Assembly: GCA_903870275.1 (NCBI GenBank) | Contig: CAIQCK010000006.1 | Span: 1 to 32,969, forward strand | Direction of reading: 5' to 3' | Origin: an uncultured bacterium | GTDB taxonomy: Bacteria; Verrucomicrobiota; Verrucomicrobiia; CAIQCK01 | DNA: 32,969 nt | Shown here: in pieces, positions 23,379 through 31,986 of the stretch | Position numbering within the stretch: position 1 is the first letter of the stretch | Layout: each line of letters opens with the position of its first letter | Translations under genes and position numbers: made by a program | Notes under the pieces: model-generated | Seen by the model: the letters and a program-made list of their open reading frames with translations, nothing else | The model's database searches: none | What the model was told of the DNA's origin: nothing

Positions 23379-24218
23379 GTGGGAGCAAGGATTACGATTC
23401 TCGGCAGCGGTTCGGCCGGCAACTGCGCGTTTCTGGAAACGCCGCGGTTGCGGCTGCTCATTGACGCCGGCTTCAGCGGCAAGCAGATCATCGCGCGGCT
23501 CGCCACCATCGGGCGCAAGATCGAGGAGGTGAACGCGGTGTTGCTGACGCACGAGCACACCGATCACACGCAGGGGTTGCCGGTGCTCTGCAAGCGGTAC
23601 GAGATTCCCGTTTATGCCAACCGCCTCACGGCCGAGGCCGTGCAGGAGGAAGTGCCGGAGTTGAAGACATGGCGGATTTTCCAGACCGGCCACGCGTTCG
23701 AGCTGGGCGACGTGACGGTGGAAAGCTTCACCGTGCCGCACGACGCGCACGACCCGGTTGGTTTTCTGTTGCGGCATGAGTGTGGCAACATCGGCGTGCT
23801 CACCGACCTTGGCCACTGCACGCGGCTGGTCATTGAGCGCGTGAAGCCCTCCAACGTCCTCATGCTGGAGACCAACCACGACGAGCGGCTGTTGCAGGAC
23901 GACACCGTCCGCCCCTGGTCGGTCAAGCAGCGCATCCTCTCGCGGTTCGGCCATCTCTCCAACGCCGCCGCCGCCGAGGCTGCCGTGCAGATCGCGCACG
24001 CCGGGCTGCGGCACATTTTTCTCGGCCACCTGAGTCGCGACTGCAACCGGCCGGAACTCGCGCAGCGCGCGGTGACCACGGCCTTGCACAACAGCGGCGC
24101 GCGGCACGTCCGCGTCCACACCACCTCGCAGCACACGCCGAACCCGACGCTGGACCTCGATGCAACGCCGGAGCAGCCGCTGGTCACCGCAGGCCTCGCC
24201 GTGGCGCAAGGTTTGTAG
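23379..24218 (+). CDS. MBL-fold metallohydrolase (YycJ/WalJ-like)
   Basis: A metallo-beta-lactamase-fold hydrolase with ITILGSGSAGNCAFLE at the N-terminus, the metal-binding THEHTDHTQG motif, the later HDAHDPVGF, VLTDLGHCT, ETNHDERLL and the final HIFLGHLSRDCN. These match the YycJ/WalJ group, proposed as exonuclease-like enzymes in the cytoplasm. The 279-residue length is typical. The GTG at 23379 directly precedes the conserved start; a TTG at 23343 would add 12 residues of poor composition. There is no obvious operon partner; a two-component walKR system, as in Firmicutes, is not seen here. Confidence 0.88.
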   Translation: MGARITILGSGSAGNCAFLETPRLRLLIDAGFSGKQIIARLATIGRKIEEVNAVLLTHEHTDHTQGLPVLCKRYEIPVYANRLTAEAVQEEVPELKTWRIFQTGHAFELGDVTVESFTVPHDAHDPVGFLLRHECGNIGVLTDLGHCTRLVIERVKPSNVLMLETNHDERLLQDDTVRPWSVKQRILSRFGHLSNAAAAEAAVQIAHAGLRHIFLGHLSRDCNRPELAQRAVTTALHNSGARHVRVHTTSQHTPNPTLDLDATPEQPLVTAGLAVAQGL

Positions 24219-24254
24219 AACTATCCCGAAACTGAAAGCGGCCCGGTCGCGTGC

Positions 24255-24283
24255 TTGACATTCCACGCGCGTGGATGGAATGA
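24255..24283 (+). promoter_or_regulatory. Possible promoter with palindrome between -35 and -10
   Basis: TTGACA at 24255-24260 is followed 17 bases later by GAATGA. The spacer contains the 14-base perfect palindrome TCCACGCGCGTGGA (24262-24275). It lies 77 bases before the nuclease gene. The -10 is weak, so the promoter call is tentative. Confidence 0.3.
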
Positions 24284-24359
24284 AAGAAGTGAAACTCCTG
24301 CGAGCTTTGTGTGTTTTACTCAGGATCCGAGAACGAACTTGCAGCGCAGTGGATTCAAA

Positions 24360-25220
24360 ATGAAGATCAGATTTGCAGTGTTTTTTGCGTTCGCGATCCT
24401 CGCCGGCGGCTGGCAGCCGGCGGAGGCGTGGAATGCCACCGGCCACATGGTGGTGGCGCAGATCGCCCAGGATCGCCTGTCGCAGACGACGCAGGCGCGT
24501 TGCACGGAGTTGCTGCTCATCGGCGCGCTGCCGACGGAATCGCGCAATCCCGCCGCCCTGTTCCTCTCCGCCGCGTGCTCGGCCGACGACAGCAAGAATT
24601 CCGCCGACGTCGAGATGCACTTCATCAGCCTGCCGTTTACCACCGACGGCACCACGCCGCGCCTGCCCAAGACCCGCTCGAACATCGTGGACGCCATCAT
24701 GGAATGCGTCCGCGTGCTGGAGAATCCGGCTGCGCCGAAGCTGGAACGCGCCACCAAGTTGCGGCTGCTGCTGAACCTCATGGGCGACATCCACCAGCCG
24801 CTGCATTGCGCGACGCGCTGCAACGAGCAGGAGCCGCACGGCGACAAGAACGGCCACTCCTTCATGCTCGGCGACGGGTCGAGCCTGCGCGGATTTTGGG
24901 AGAACGGCGCCGGCTTGCTCAAGACCGTCGTCACGCGGCCGTTGACCGCCGACGGCCTTGCGAAGATCGCCCATTTGAAGCAGCAGATCACCACCGCCTG
25001 TCCCGTCGACACCGTGGAGGGCGAGTTGGAGGAGAAGAGCCCCCGGAAGTGGGCTGAGGACAGCCTGGAAGTGGCCAAGGGATACGCCTACGGCATCTCG
25101 CCACAGGAAGTGCCGTCGAAGGAATACGTGTTCCAGGCGCAGGAGCAAATCAAGCGGCGTCTGGCGCTGGCGGGCTATCGGCTGGCGGCCTTGTTGAACG
25201 ATCTTTTCGACAAGAAGTGA
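24360..25220 (+). CDS. Secreted S1/P1-like nuclease
   Basis: S1/P1 nucleases are zinc enzymes that cut single-stranded nucleic acid outside the cytoplasm. A signal peptide (MKIRFAVFFAFAILAGGWQPAEA) is followed by mature WNATGH, so the new N-terminal Trp and the His at residue 29 can bind zinc as in P1 nuclease. Further ligands fit: H87 (EMHFISLPF), D143, H145 and H149 (GDIHQPLH) and D162. The usual last motif LH--WD is LRGFWE here, so His and Asp are replaced by Arg (177) and Glu (181). The enzyme may therefore be altered in metal content. The start at 24360 gives the signal peptide. Confidence 0.85.
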   Translation: MKIRFAVFFAFAILAGGWQPAEAWNATGHMVVAQIAQDRLSQTTQARCTELLLIGALPTESRNPAALFLSAACSADDSKNSADVEMHFISLPFTTDGTTPRLPKTRSNIVDAIMECVRVLENPAAPKLERATKLRLLLNLMGDIHQPLHCATRCNEQEPHGDKNGHSFMLGDGSSLRGFWENGAGLLKTVVTRPLTADGLAKIAHLKQQITTACPVDTVEGELEEKSPRKWAEDSLEVAKGYAYGISPQEVPSKEYVFQAQEQIKRRLALAGYRLAALLNDLFDKK

Positions 25221-25391
25221 GAGGGCGCAGCTCAATTCTTGCAGAACAAGCTGAAGCTTGAACTCCAACGCCCGCGCCGGGCGAAAAACCACTCTTGAAA
25301 GTGAGGCGGAGTTTGTATCTACTGGCCGCCCACCGCGACAGCGGTATGACCGCAGAACGAAAATGGCGTCAAAGAAAGGAACAGTTTCCAA

Positions 25392-27185
25392 ATGAAGTCC
25401 AGCGTCAAGAATCCGTGGATTGGTTCACTTCCCAAGATCGGCATCCGTCCGACCATTGACGGCCGGCGCAAGGGCGTGCGCGAATCTCTCGAAGGCCAGG
25501 TGATGGCGATGGCCAAAAACGCCGCGAAGTTCCTGTCGGCCAACCTGCGTTACCCGAACGGCAGACAGGTTCAATGCGTGATCGCGGATTCCTGCATTGG
25601 CGGCGTCGCCGAGGCGGCGGCCTGCGCGGAGAAGTTCGCGCGCGAGGGCGTCGGCGTGTCGCTCACCGTCACGCCGTGCTGGTGCTACGGCAGCGAGACG
25701 ATGGATATGGACCCGCTCATGCCCAAAGCGGTCTGGGGCTTCAACGGCACCGAGCGTCCCGGCGCGGTTTATCTCGCTGCCGTGCTCGCCGGCCACAACC
25801 AGAAGGGCCTGCCGGCGTTTGGCATCTACGGCCGCGACGTTCAGGACGCGGGCGATTCCAACATCCCCGCCGACGTGCAGGAAAAACTGCTGCGGTTCGC
25901 CAGGGCCGGCCTCGCCGTCGCCACGATGCGCGGCAAGAGCTACCTCTCCGTCGGCGGCGTCTCGATGGGCATCGCCGGCTCGATCGTGGATCAGCCGTTC
26001 TTCGAGGACTACCTCGGCATCCGCGTCGAGTCCGTGGACATGACCGAACTGGTCCGGCGCATCGAGGAGAAGATTTTCGACCCGGCCGAGTTCAGGCGCG
26101 CGCTGGCGTGGACGAACGCGAACTGCAAGGAAGGCAAGGACTGCAATCCCGACAAGCAGCGGCGCGGCCCGGAGGCGAAGCAAAAGGAATGGGAGACCGT
26201 CGTCAAGATGACGATGATCGTCCGCGACCTCATGGTCGGCAACCCGCGGCTCGCAAAGCTCGGTTTCGGCGAGGAAGCGCTCGGCCACAACGCCATTTTT
26301 GGCGGGTTCCAGGGCCAGCGCCACTGGACCGATCATTTCCCGAACGGCGATTTCCTGGAGGCGATCCTCAATTCGTCGTTCGACTGGAACGGCATCCGCC
26401 AGCCGTTCATCGTCGCCACCGAGAACGACAGCCTCAACGGCGCGTGCATGCTCTTCGGCTACCTGCTCACCAACACCGCGCAGATTTTTGCCGACGTGCG
26501 CACCTTCTGGAGTCCCGACGCCGTCAAGCGCGTCACCGGCCACGAGTTGACTGGCGACAGCGCCAACGGGTTGATTCACCTCATCAATTCCGGCGCGGCC
26601 ACGCTCGACGGCACCGGCGAGCAGATGCTCGATGGCAAGCCGGCGATGAAGCCGTTCTGGCAGATCACCGACGCGGAAGCCGAGGCGTGCCTCGCGGCGA
26701 CGAGCTGGCCGTCGGCGGTGTATGAGTATTTCCGCGGCGGCGGTTTCTCCTCGTGCTACCTTTCGCGCGGCGGCATGCCGATGACCATGAGCCGTATCAG
26801 CCTCGTCAAGGGCCTCGGCCCCGTGCTGCAAGTCGCCGAAGGCTGGTCGGTGGAGATTCCGGCGAACGTCCACGCGGCGCTCAACGAGCGCACCAACCAG
26901 ACCTGGCCGACGACGTGGTTCGTGCCGCGGCTGACCGGCCACGGTCCTTTCCGCGACGTGTACAGTGTCATGAACAACTGGAGCGCCAACCACGGCGCGG
27001 TCAGCTACGGCCACACCGGCGCGGACATGATCGCGCTGGCGTCGCTGTTGCGCATCCCGGTGGCGATGCACAACGTGGCCGACGACGAGGTGTTTCGTCC
27101 GAGCGCGTGGGGCCTGTTCGGCTCGCAAAACCCCCAGGCCGCCGACTACCGCGCCTGCGCCAACTTCGGCCCGCTCTACGCGTAA
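25392..27185 (+). CDS. fucI: L-fucose isomerase
   Basis: FucI converts L-fucose to L-fuculose, the first step of fucose breakdown; it also acts on D-arabinose in some organisms. The 597-residue length matches E. coli FucI (591). Typical motifs: [23 protein letters not shown] at the start, [42 protein letters not shown], then the metal-site region [19 protein letters not shown], and a C-terminal [32 protein letters not shown] lies in front of the ATG. No fuculokinase or aldolase is adjacent; a strong terminator follows, so it is probably transcribed alone. Confidence 0.97.
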   Translation: MKSSVKNPWIGSLPKIGIRPTIDGRRKGVRESLEGQVMAMAKNAAKFLSANLRYPNGRQVQCVIADSCIGGVAEAAACAEKFAREGVGVSLTVTPCWCYGSETMDMDPLMPKAVWGFNGTERPGAVYLAAVLAGHNQKGLPAFGIYGRDVQDAGDSNIPADVQEKLLRFARAGLAVATMRGKSYLSVGGVSMGIAGSIVDQPFFEDYLGIRVESVDMTELVRRIEEKIFDPAEFRRALAWTNANCKEGKDCNPDKQRRGPEAKQKEWETVVKMTMIVRDLMVGNPRLAKLGFGEEALGHNAIFGGFQGQRHWTDHFPNGDFLEAILNSSFDWNGIRQPFIVATENDSLNGACMLFGYLLTNTAQIFADVRTFWSPDAVKRVTGHELTGDSANGLIHLINSGAATLDGTGEQMLDGKPAMKPFWQITDAEAEACLAATSWPSAVYEYFRGGGFSSCYLSRGGMPMTMSRISLVKGLGPVLQVAEGWSVEIPANVHAALNERTNQTWPTTWFVPRLTGHGPFRDVYSVMNNWSANHGAVSYGHTGADMIALASLLRIPVAMHNVADDEVFRPSAWGLFGSQNPQAADYRACANFGPLYA

Positions 27186-27210
27186 GCGGCAGGTTGGACG
27201 ATGGATTGAG

Positions 27211-27248
27211 AACCGGGGACGGCGCAGGCCGTCCCCGGTTTTTGTTTT
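27211..27248 (+). terminator. Intrinsic terminator of fucI
   Basis: AACCGGGGACGG (27211-27222) pairs perfectly with 27229-27240 around a six-base loop, and is followed by TTTTTGTTTT. It starts 25 bases after the fucI stop. Confidence 0.9.
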
Positions 27249-27263
27249 GGCTGTTTTCCAAGC

Positions 27264-27470
27264 ACCGTAGGGGCTAAGCGAAAATAGCCCGGCGTTTCAA
27301 CGCCGGGAACGCAGACGTTTTTTTCGTTGATTCCCGTAGGGACGGCTGAATAGCGAAGAGATGTTGCCGCCGCCAGTTCAGTCGTCCCTACGGGACTCAT
27401 TTGTTTTTCGTCACCGATTCCCGCCGTTGAAACGGCGGGCTATTTTCACGTTGTCCCGATGGGACAACGC
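27264..27470. repeat. Composite nested palindrome (about 200 bp)
   Basis: The outer arms 27280-27308 and 27419-27447 match as reverse complements at 27 of 29 positions and each is itself a hairpin (CCCGGCG..CGCCGGG and CCCGCCG..CGGCGGG). The two mismatches are compensating, so each hairpin is kept. Inner arms 27332-27350 and 27377-27395 match at 18 of 19. A perfect 9-bp hairpin (27449-27469) closes the block. No gene is seen in this 344-base gap. Confidence 0.75.
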
Positions 27471-27529
27471 ATCGTGCCGAGACTGTTTTGCGTTTTGACT
27501 TTCGTCGTTCGCCAAGACTCGCTATCAAC

Positions 27530-28675
27530 ATGTCCGCCATGCACACCGATTCATCGTTCTTCATCAACCGCCGCGAGGCGTGCCGGATTTTGGCGACGGG
27601 CGCGGCGGCGTTGGCACCGGGTGCGCGGCTTGCGTCGGCGGCGGATGACAAACCAGCGAAGGAGAAGACGACGCTCTTCGAGGTTCCGCCGCCACCGATC
27701 AACTACCTGCCGCGCGAAGGCAGCTTCTGGGACCACTGGCTGCATCGCGAGACGGACGGGAAGTATCACCTCTTTTATCTCTACGAGCCGCCGGGCGTGC
27801 CGCAGGCCGACAGCCGCAAAGCCTGGTGCGTCGGCCACGCGACGAGCCGCGACCTCGTGAAATGGGAGGAGCGGAAGGTTGCGTTGGCGCCGGGCAAAAA
27901 CTGGTGGGTGGACCGCGGCATCGCCACGGGCAGCGTCATCGGGTTCGGCAACCGTTACGCGATGCTCGTCACCGGCTACAGCCGCGCGGGTCGCGTCGGG
28001 CTGGCGCTGGCGTGGAGCGATGATCTGGAGAACTGGACGCCCGTTGCCGACAAGCCGGTGTTGGAGCCGTCCGGCGAGTGGTATGAGACGCCGGAACAGA
28101 TGCGCACAAACCCGCCGGAGTGCGCGGGCTTTTGCGACCCGTATCTGGTGCGCAAGCCGGGCGACGCGGCGGTCTGTGCGGTCTTCAACACCCGCGTCCG
28201 CGACGGCGCGATGTATGCGCGCGGCAGCTTCGCGCTGGCGCGGTCGAACGACATGGTGCGATGGGAAATGCTGCCGCCACTGTTCGTGCCGGGCTTCATC
28301 ACGCGCTGCGAGACGCCGCAGATGTTCACGCGCTGCGGGCGATGGTATGCGCTTGCCTCGATGTGGCCGAAGCTGATGACGGACGATTTCAAACAACAGC
28401 ATCCCGACAGGCGTTACAACGCCGCGGCGCTGGTCTGGACGGCCGACAAGTTCGAAGGCCCCTACCGGCTCGTTGGCGATTGGGCGTTGTTCCCAAACGC
28501 GAAGTGTTACATCTGCAAAGTGATCGAAGCTCCCGGCGGCGGCGACGCCATCCTGACCATCCGCATGACGCACAAGGATGGGAAGACGGTTGCCGGCCTC
28601 AGCCCGGCCTATCCGGTGAGCTATCCGACCGAAGGCGGCATCCGTGTCCACTACGACAAACCGCTCGGCGGCTGA
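27530..28675 (+). CDS. Tat-exported glycoside-hydrolase-like protein (GH32/GH43-type propeller)
   Basis: The N-terminus (INRREACRILATGAAALAPGARLASA) has a twin-arginine pair and hydrophobic stretch, typical of a Tat signal. The rest looks like a five-bladed beta-propeller hydrolase of the GH32/GH43 kind: FWDHWLHRETDGKYHLFYLYEPPG, then blade motifs such as CVGHATSRDLVKWEERKVAL, GLALAWSDDLENWTPV, GFCDPYLVRKPGDAAVCAVFNTR, ALARSNDMVRWEMLPPLF and TPQMFTRCGRWYALASMWP. Such proteins cut fructans, arabinans, xylans or related glycans; the substrate here is unknown. The catalytic triad cannot be assigned with certainty. Starts at 27530 and 27539 are both possible. It lies near fucI but behind a terminator. 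Confidence 0.75.
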   Translation: MSAMHTDSSFFINRREACRILATGAAALAPGARLASAADDKPAKEKTTLFEVPPPPINYLPREGSFWDHWLHRETDGKYHLFYLYEPPGVPQADSRKAWCVGHATSRDLVKWEERKVALAPGKNWWVDRGIATGSVIGFGNRYAMLVTGYSRAGRVGLALAWSDDLENWTPVADKPVLEPSGEWYETPEQMRTNPPECAGFCDPYLVRKPGDAAVCAVFNTRVRDGAMYARGSFALARSNDMVRWEMLPPLFVPGFITRCETPQMFTRCGRWYALASMWPKLMTDDFKQQHPDRRYNAAALVWTADKFEGPYRLVGDWALFPNAKCYICKVIEAPGGGDAILTIRMTHKDGKTVAGLSPAYPVSYPTEGGIRVHYDKPLGG

Positions 28676-28713
28676 CGACCACGCGTCGTGATTCCCACGC
28701 CGCGGACCGCCCG

Positions 28714-31700
28714 CTATCTCCGCGTGGCCGCGGCCATCGTCGCGCCGTTGGTGGAGAGTTGCGCAGAGGGTCCCGCCTTTCGCGGCGTCCACCAGAGGGA
28801 TTTCCAGTAGCGGCGTTCGGTCGCGTAAACATCCATCGGCGAGTCGGGCGTCGCGTCGGCGGGCAGGATGCCGTAGCGCTGCATCGCGCGAACCCAATCG
28901 GCGCGAGGGCGGAATCCGGGCATGTCGAAGCGTTTGATCTGGTCCAGCCGGGCCTTGGCGTCGCGAATGGCTTGCAGCACCCGCTGATAGTCCGCGTCCG
29001 ACGCGCTGGCGAAGACCGGGCTGCCGCAGCATTCGAGGCCGCCGGCGGATTTCGCCAGTGGCGCGAGCAACAGGAGCGACTTGTCGGGGCGGGAGAGATT
29101 GTAGAACAGGTCGCGCGACCAACGTCGGCGAATATCGTCCGGCGTCAAGTCCGTCCACGGCGGCGCGCCGGTGAACGCGCGGCCCCAACCACCCGGCCCG
29201 ACCAGTTGCGAGCAACTCAACGGCAGCGGCTTCTGTTGGTCGTGGCAGCCGCCGCAGCGGCGCCGAAGCGATTCCATCGAGAGCCTCGTGCTGGGCCATT
29301 CGGTGTCCGACTGATCCATGCGGATGGAGCGGTCCACGATCTCGAAGCCGCCGATCATGCCGGTGCCGAGCGCGGCATAGGTGCCGGGATAGGTCGCACC
29401 GGTTTCAATCCACAGCCGGACGACGCGCTGCTCATGATCCGTCGCCGTCGCTCCGTGGTGGCTGCCGTCCATCAGTTTCAACAACCGGCTCGCCGAGCTG
29501 CCGATGGAACGCGGCGGCCGGTTGCCCATGCCGTTGCGTCCGTCGGCGACGAGCGAGCGGGCGGTGATTGCGTAGTAGCTCAGCGAGAAAATCGGCCCGC
29601 GGTCGCCGGAGAGCGTCACGCCGCCGTCGTGGCGGTTGCAGTCGTGGCAGGGCAGGCAGAGGCGATTCAGGACCGGCTGCACGTCGCGCGGGAAATCAAG
29701 CACGTCGGGCACATCGCGGACCGGCTCCAGGCGGCTCGGAGGCCGGCGCAACGCGGCCATCTTGCGCGGTTGGTGCGGCGGCGTCTCGGTGCGCGGCTCG
29801 TGACAGCCCACGCACGTCGTGGTCTCGCCCGGCATGAGTGTCATGAAACTCTGCATCCGTTTCACGGACAGGTCGTGTTCGTCGAGCGCGACGAAGAACA
29901 GACTGCGCAGCGCAGGCAATTCGGCGTGAGCGGAGCCGTCCGGCTCGACCGGGATTGTGCCGAGCACGCGCTCCAGCGTGAACGAACCGCCGTAAGTCAT
30001 CGGCTCCATGCCGCCGGTGTAGTTCACCGGCTTGGGCAGCGTTTCCAGGACGAGCAGTTTTTTGATTTCACCGCGCGCCACGCCGGCCATGTTGCGGCCC
30101 TGGTAAACATCGGCCATCACGAGGTGGCCGGTTGCCTGGCTCACATCGCTGCCGGAGGGCAGGACCGGCTCGCGCGGGCGCGCGCAAACCGGCCGCGGCT
30201 CGTGGCACTGGAAACCGGCAGCGACGTCGCCGGGCGGCAGGCGATAGATCACCTGCGTGTCGCCACTGGCGTCCATCAACACGATTTCCGGCCCGTGGAT
30301 GGCCATGAACGCCTTCTCGGAGAACGCCCACGGATCGCGGAAGGACGGGCCGGAACTGATCGGCCGCGCCGAGGCGGGATCGTCCGGCCCGCGCTGCGGG
30401 TCCAGCACGGTGAGCACGCCGTCGTGTTCGCGTTGGCCGTGTCCCGGCGAGAACGACGCGACCACTTTCCGTGAGCCGGGGATTGGCTTCGCGTCAATCA
30501 TCGTCGTGCCGGCCTGTTGGTTTCCGTAGAAGACCGTCTGCCGCACGCCGTCGGGCGACGTGATCCAGAGATGATGGAACTTGAGCTGGTTGCGGTCCAC
30601 GTATTCCCAACGCGTGTAGAGCACCTGCCCGCTCGGCAGCATCCACGGCGTGTTGTCGTGCTCGTTGTTGCTGGAGAGTTCGCGGATGCCGGAGCCGTCG
30701 GCGCGGCAGCGGTGGAGCACCGCCGTCGGCGTCGTGTGGCAGTTGACGCAGCGGTTGCAGCGCGTCGAGACGAAGAGAATGTCGCCGTCGGGCAGCCAGA
30801 TCGGCTCGATGTCGTTGTAGGGGCCGTCCGTCAGTTGCCGCAGACCCGATCCGTCGAGGTTGACGCGGTAGAGGTGAAAATACTCGCTGCCGCCGCGCCG
30901 GTAGGAAAACAAAATCGAGCGGCCCTCGTAGTCGAGTTGCGGGTCGCGGATGCCGCCCTTCGGGTCGTCCAGCAGCACGGTCACCCGGCGCGTGTTCAGG
31001 TTGAGCCGGCAGAGCCGCGCGCCGTCGAGATACGTGCGCCAGTTCGACTGCTCCAGCGTCCAGCCGAAGTTGGCATACCAATGCGGGTCCTCGCCGAGCC
31101 GCCGCACCGCGAAGACGATCTCATCCAAACCCGCCATCGGCCCGGCGCGAAATTCGGCGAGCAGGTTGCGTTCGGGCGGAACAACAAGCGGCAACGGTTT
31201 CGCCTCCTGGCTCAGCGCGATGTAGTCGTAGATGAACCAGCTCTGCTCGTCCAAACGGATCGAAAGCGTGTTGTCGCCCTTGCGAATCTGACCGGGCGGA
31301 ATGGGATAAATCATCGTCTGCGGTTTGCCCAACCCGGTCGGGTGAAACGCCACGCGCGGATCGCCGCTCGGCGCGAGTTGCGCCGGCAACGCCGTGTCAT
31401 TTACCGTCACGACAACCTTCGATCTTTCCTGCGGCGAGCCGCCGCACAGCCCGATGACGAGGAACAATGGCTCCGGCACATCGGCCGGCGCCGCATAATG
31501 GATGGTGAACGTCCATGCCCGCGCGCCGGCCCAGCGGTCTTTGATGGCGGGATGAATGTAGGGCCAGACCTTCGTGTTGCTGCGGCCGACCGTGAACACC
31601 ACCGGGTCGTGGACCTTTTGCTGGAAGCTGGCGTAGCTCTCGCCCGGCCCGGTGAGGCCAAACTCCGCCGCGCGGTTGTCCGGCGTGCCGATCACAAACA

Positions 31701-31821
31701 GCGGCTGGCCGGCCCGCGACTCCGCGGCGTCCGCGCAGCAGGAAAACGCGGCCACGATCAAGGCCGCCAAACCGCCGCGCCAGACCGCCGGAGGGTTCTT
31801 TAATGCCGCGGATTTGTCCAT
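28714..31821 (-). CDS. HzsA-related multiheme c-type cytochrome
   Basis: A 1035-residue exported protein with a signal peptide (RGGLAALIVAAFSCCADA). An N-terminal carbohydrate-binding-like domain (about residues 40-210) is followed by a TolB/WD40-like propeller, with repeats such as LTDGPYNDIEPIWLPDGDILFVST, and a C-terminal cytochrome part. Four CxxCH heme sites are visible: CVNCH (358-362), CVGCH (670-674), CLPCH (722-726) and CGGCH (856-860). The layout matches the HzsA-related proteins common in Planctomycetes and Verrucomicrobia, similar to the alpha subunit of hydrazine synthase, but the other hydrazine synthase subunits are absent here, so hydrazine synthesis should not be assumed. The role is unknown; a periplasmic electron-transfer or glycan function is possible. 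Confidence 0.8.
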   Translation of the reverse strand: MDKSAALKNPPAVWRGGLAALIVAAFSCCADAAESRAGQPLFVIGTPDNRAAEFGLTGPGESYASFQQKVHDPVVFTVGRSNTKVWPYIHPAIKDRWAGARAWTFTIHYAAPADVPEPLFLVIGLCGGSPQERSKVVVTVNDTALPAQLAPSGDPRVAFHPTGLGKPQTMIYPIPPGQIRKGDNTLSIRLDEQSWFIYDYIALSQEAKPLPLVVPPERNLLAEFRAGPMAGLDEIVFAVRRLGEDPHWYANFGWTLEQSNWRTYLDGARLCRLNLNTRRVTVLLDDPKGGIRDPQLDYEGRSILFSYRRGGSEYFHLYRVNLDGSGLRQLTDGPYNDIEPIWLPDGDILFVSTRCNRCVNCHTTPTAVLHRCRADGSGIRELSSNNEHDNTPWMLPSGQVLYTRWEYVDRNQLKFHHLWITSPDGVRQTVFYGNQQAGTTMIDAKPIPGSRKVVASFSPGHGQREHDGVLTVLDPQRGPDDPASARPISSGPSFRDPWAFSEKAFMAIHGPEIVLMDASGDTQVIYRLPPGDVAAGFQCHEPRPVCARPREPVLPSGSDVSQATGHLVMADVYQGRNMAGVARGEIKKLLVLETLPKPVNYTGGMEPMTYGGSFTLERVLGTIPVEPDGSAHAELPALRSLFFVALDEHDLSVKRMQSFMTLMPGETTTCVGCHEPRTETPPHQPRKMAALRRPPSRLEPVRDVPDVLDFPRDVQPVLNRLCLPCHDCNRHDGGVTLSGDRGPIFSLSYYAITARSLVADGRNGMGNRPPRSIGSSASRLLKLMDGSHHGATATDHEQRVVRLWIETGATYPGTYAALGTGMIGGFEIVDRSIRMDQSDTEWPSTRLSMESLRRRCGGCHDQQKPLPLSCSQLVGPGGWGRAFTGAPPWTDLTPDDIRRRWSRDLFYNLSRPDKSLLLLAPLAKSAGGLECCGSPVFASASDADYQRVLQAIRDAKARLDQIKRFDMPGFRPRADWVRAMQRYGILPADATPDSPMDVYATERRYWKSLWWTPRKAGPSAQLSTNGATMAAATRR

Positions 31822-31986
31822 GAGCCGTCTCATTCGTGACGCCGTTGAACACACGAGCTTCGTGATCGCGCAGCGTAACCCGCGGCGGTTTCCACGCAAG
31901 CGCAAAAGCCGGAAGGAATCGCCGTCCGCCCGTGCGTTTTAGACTGCTTAGCGGCGGCTTTTGTAGTAGGCTCTCACCTACAGAAC

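Noticed and set aside
23172..25391. Minus-strand open frame of 739 codons
   Set aside because: It runs opposite the MBL-fold and S1/P1 genes, both of which have clear family motifs; composition and low hydrophobic order mark it as a shadow.
27264..27470. CRISPR array
   Set aside because: The repeated units are inverted, not direct with regular spacers, and no cas gene is present.
28120..30474. Plus-strand open frame of 784 codons
   Set aside because: It lies antisense to the HzsA-related gene, whose CxxCH motifs and signal peptide are convincing.
28714..31821. True hydrazine synthase alpha subunit (anammox)
   Set aside because: No beta/gamma subunits or other anammox genes are nearby, and HzsA-related proteins without that role are common in this group.
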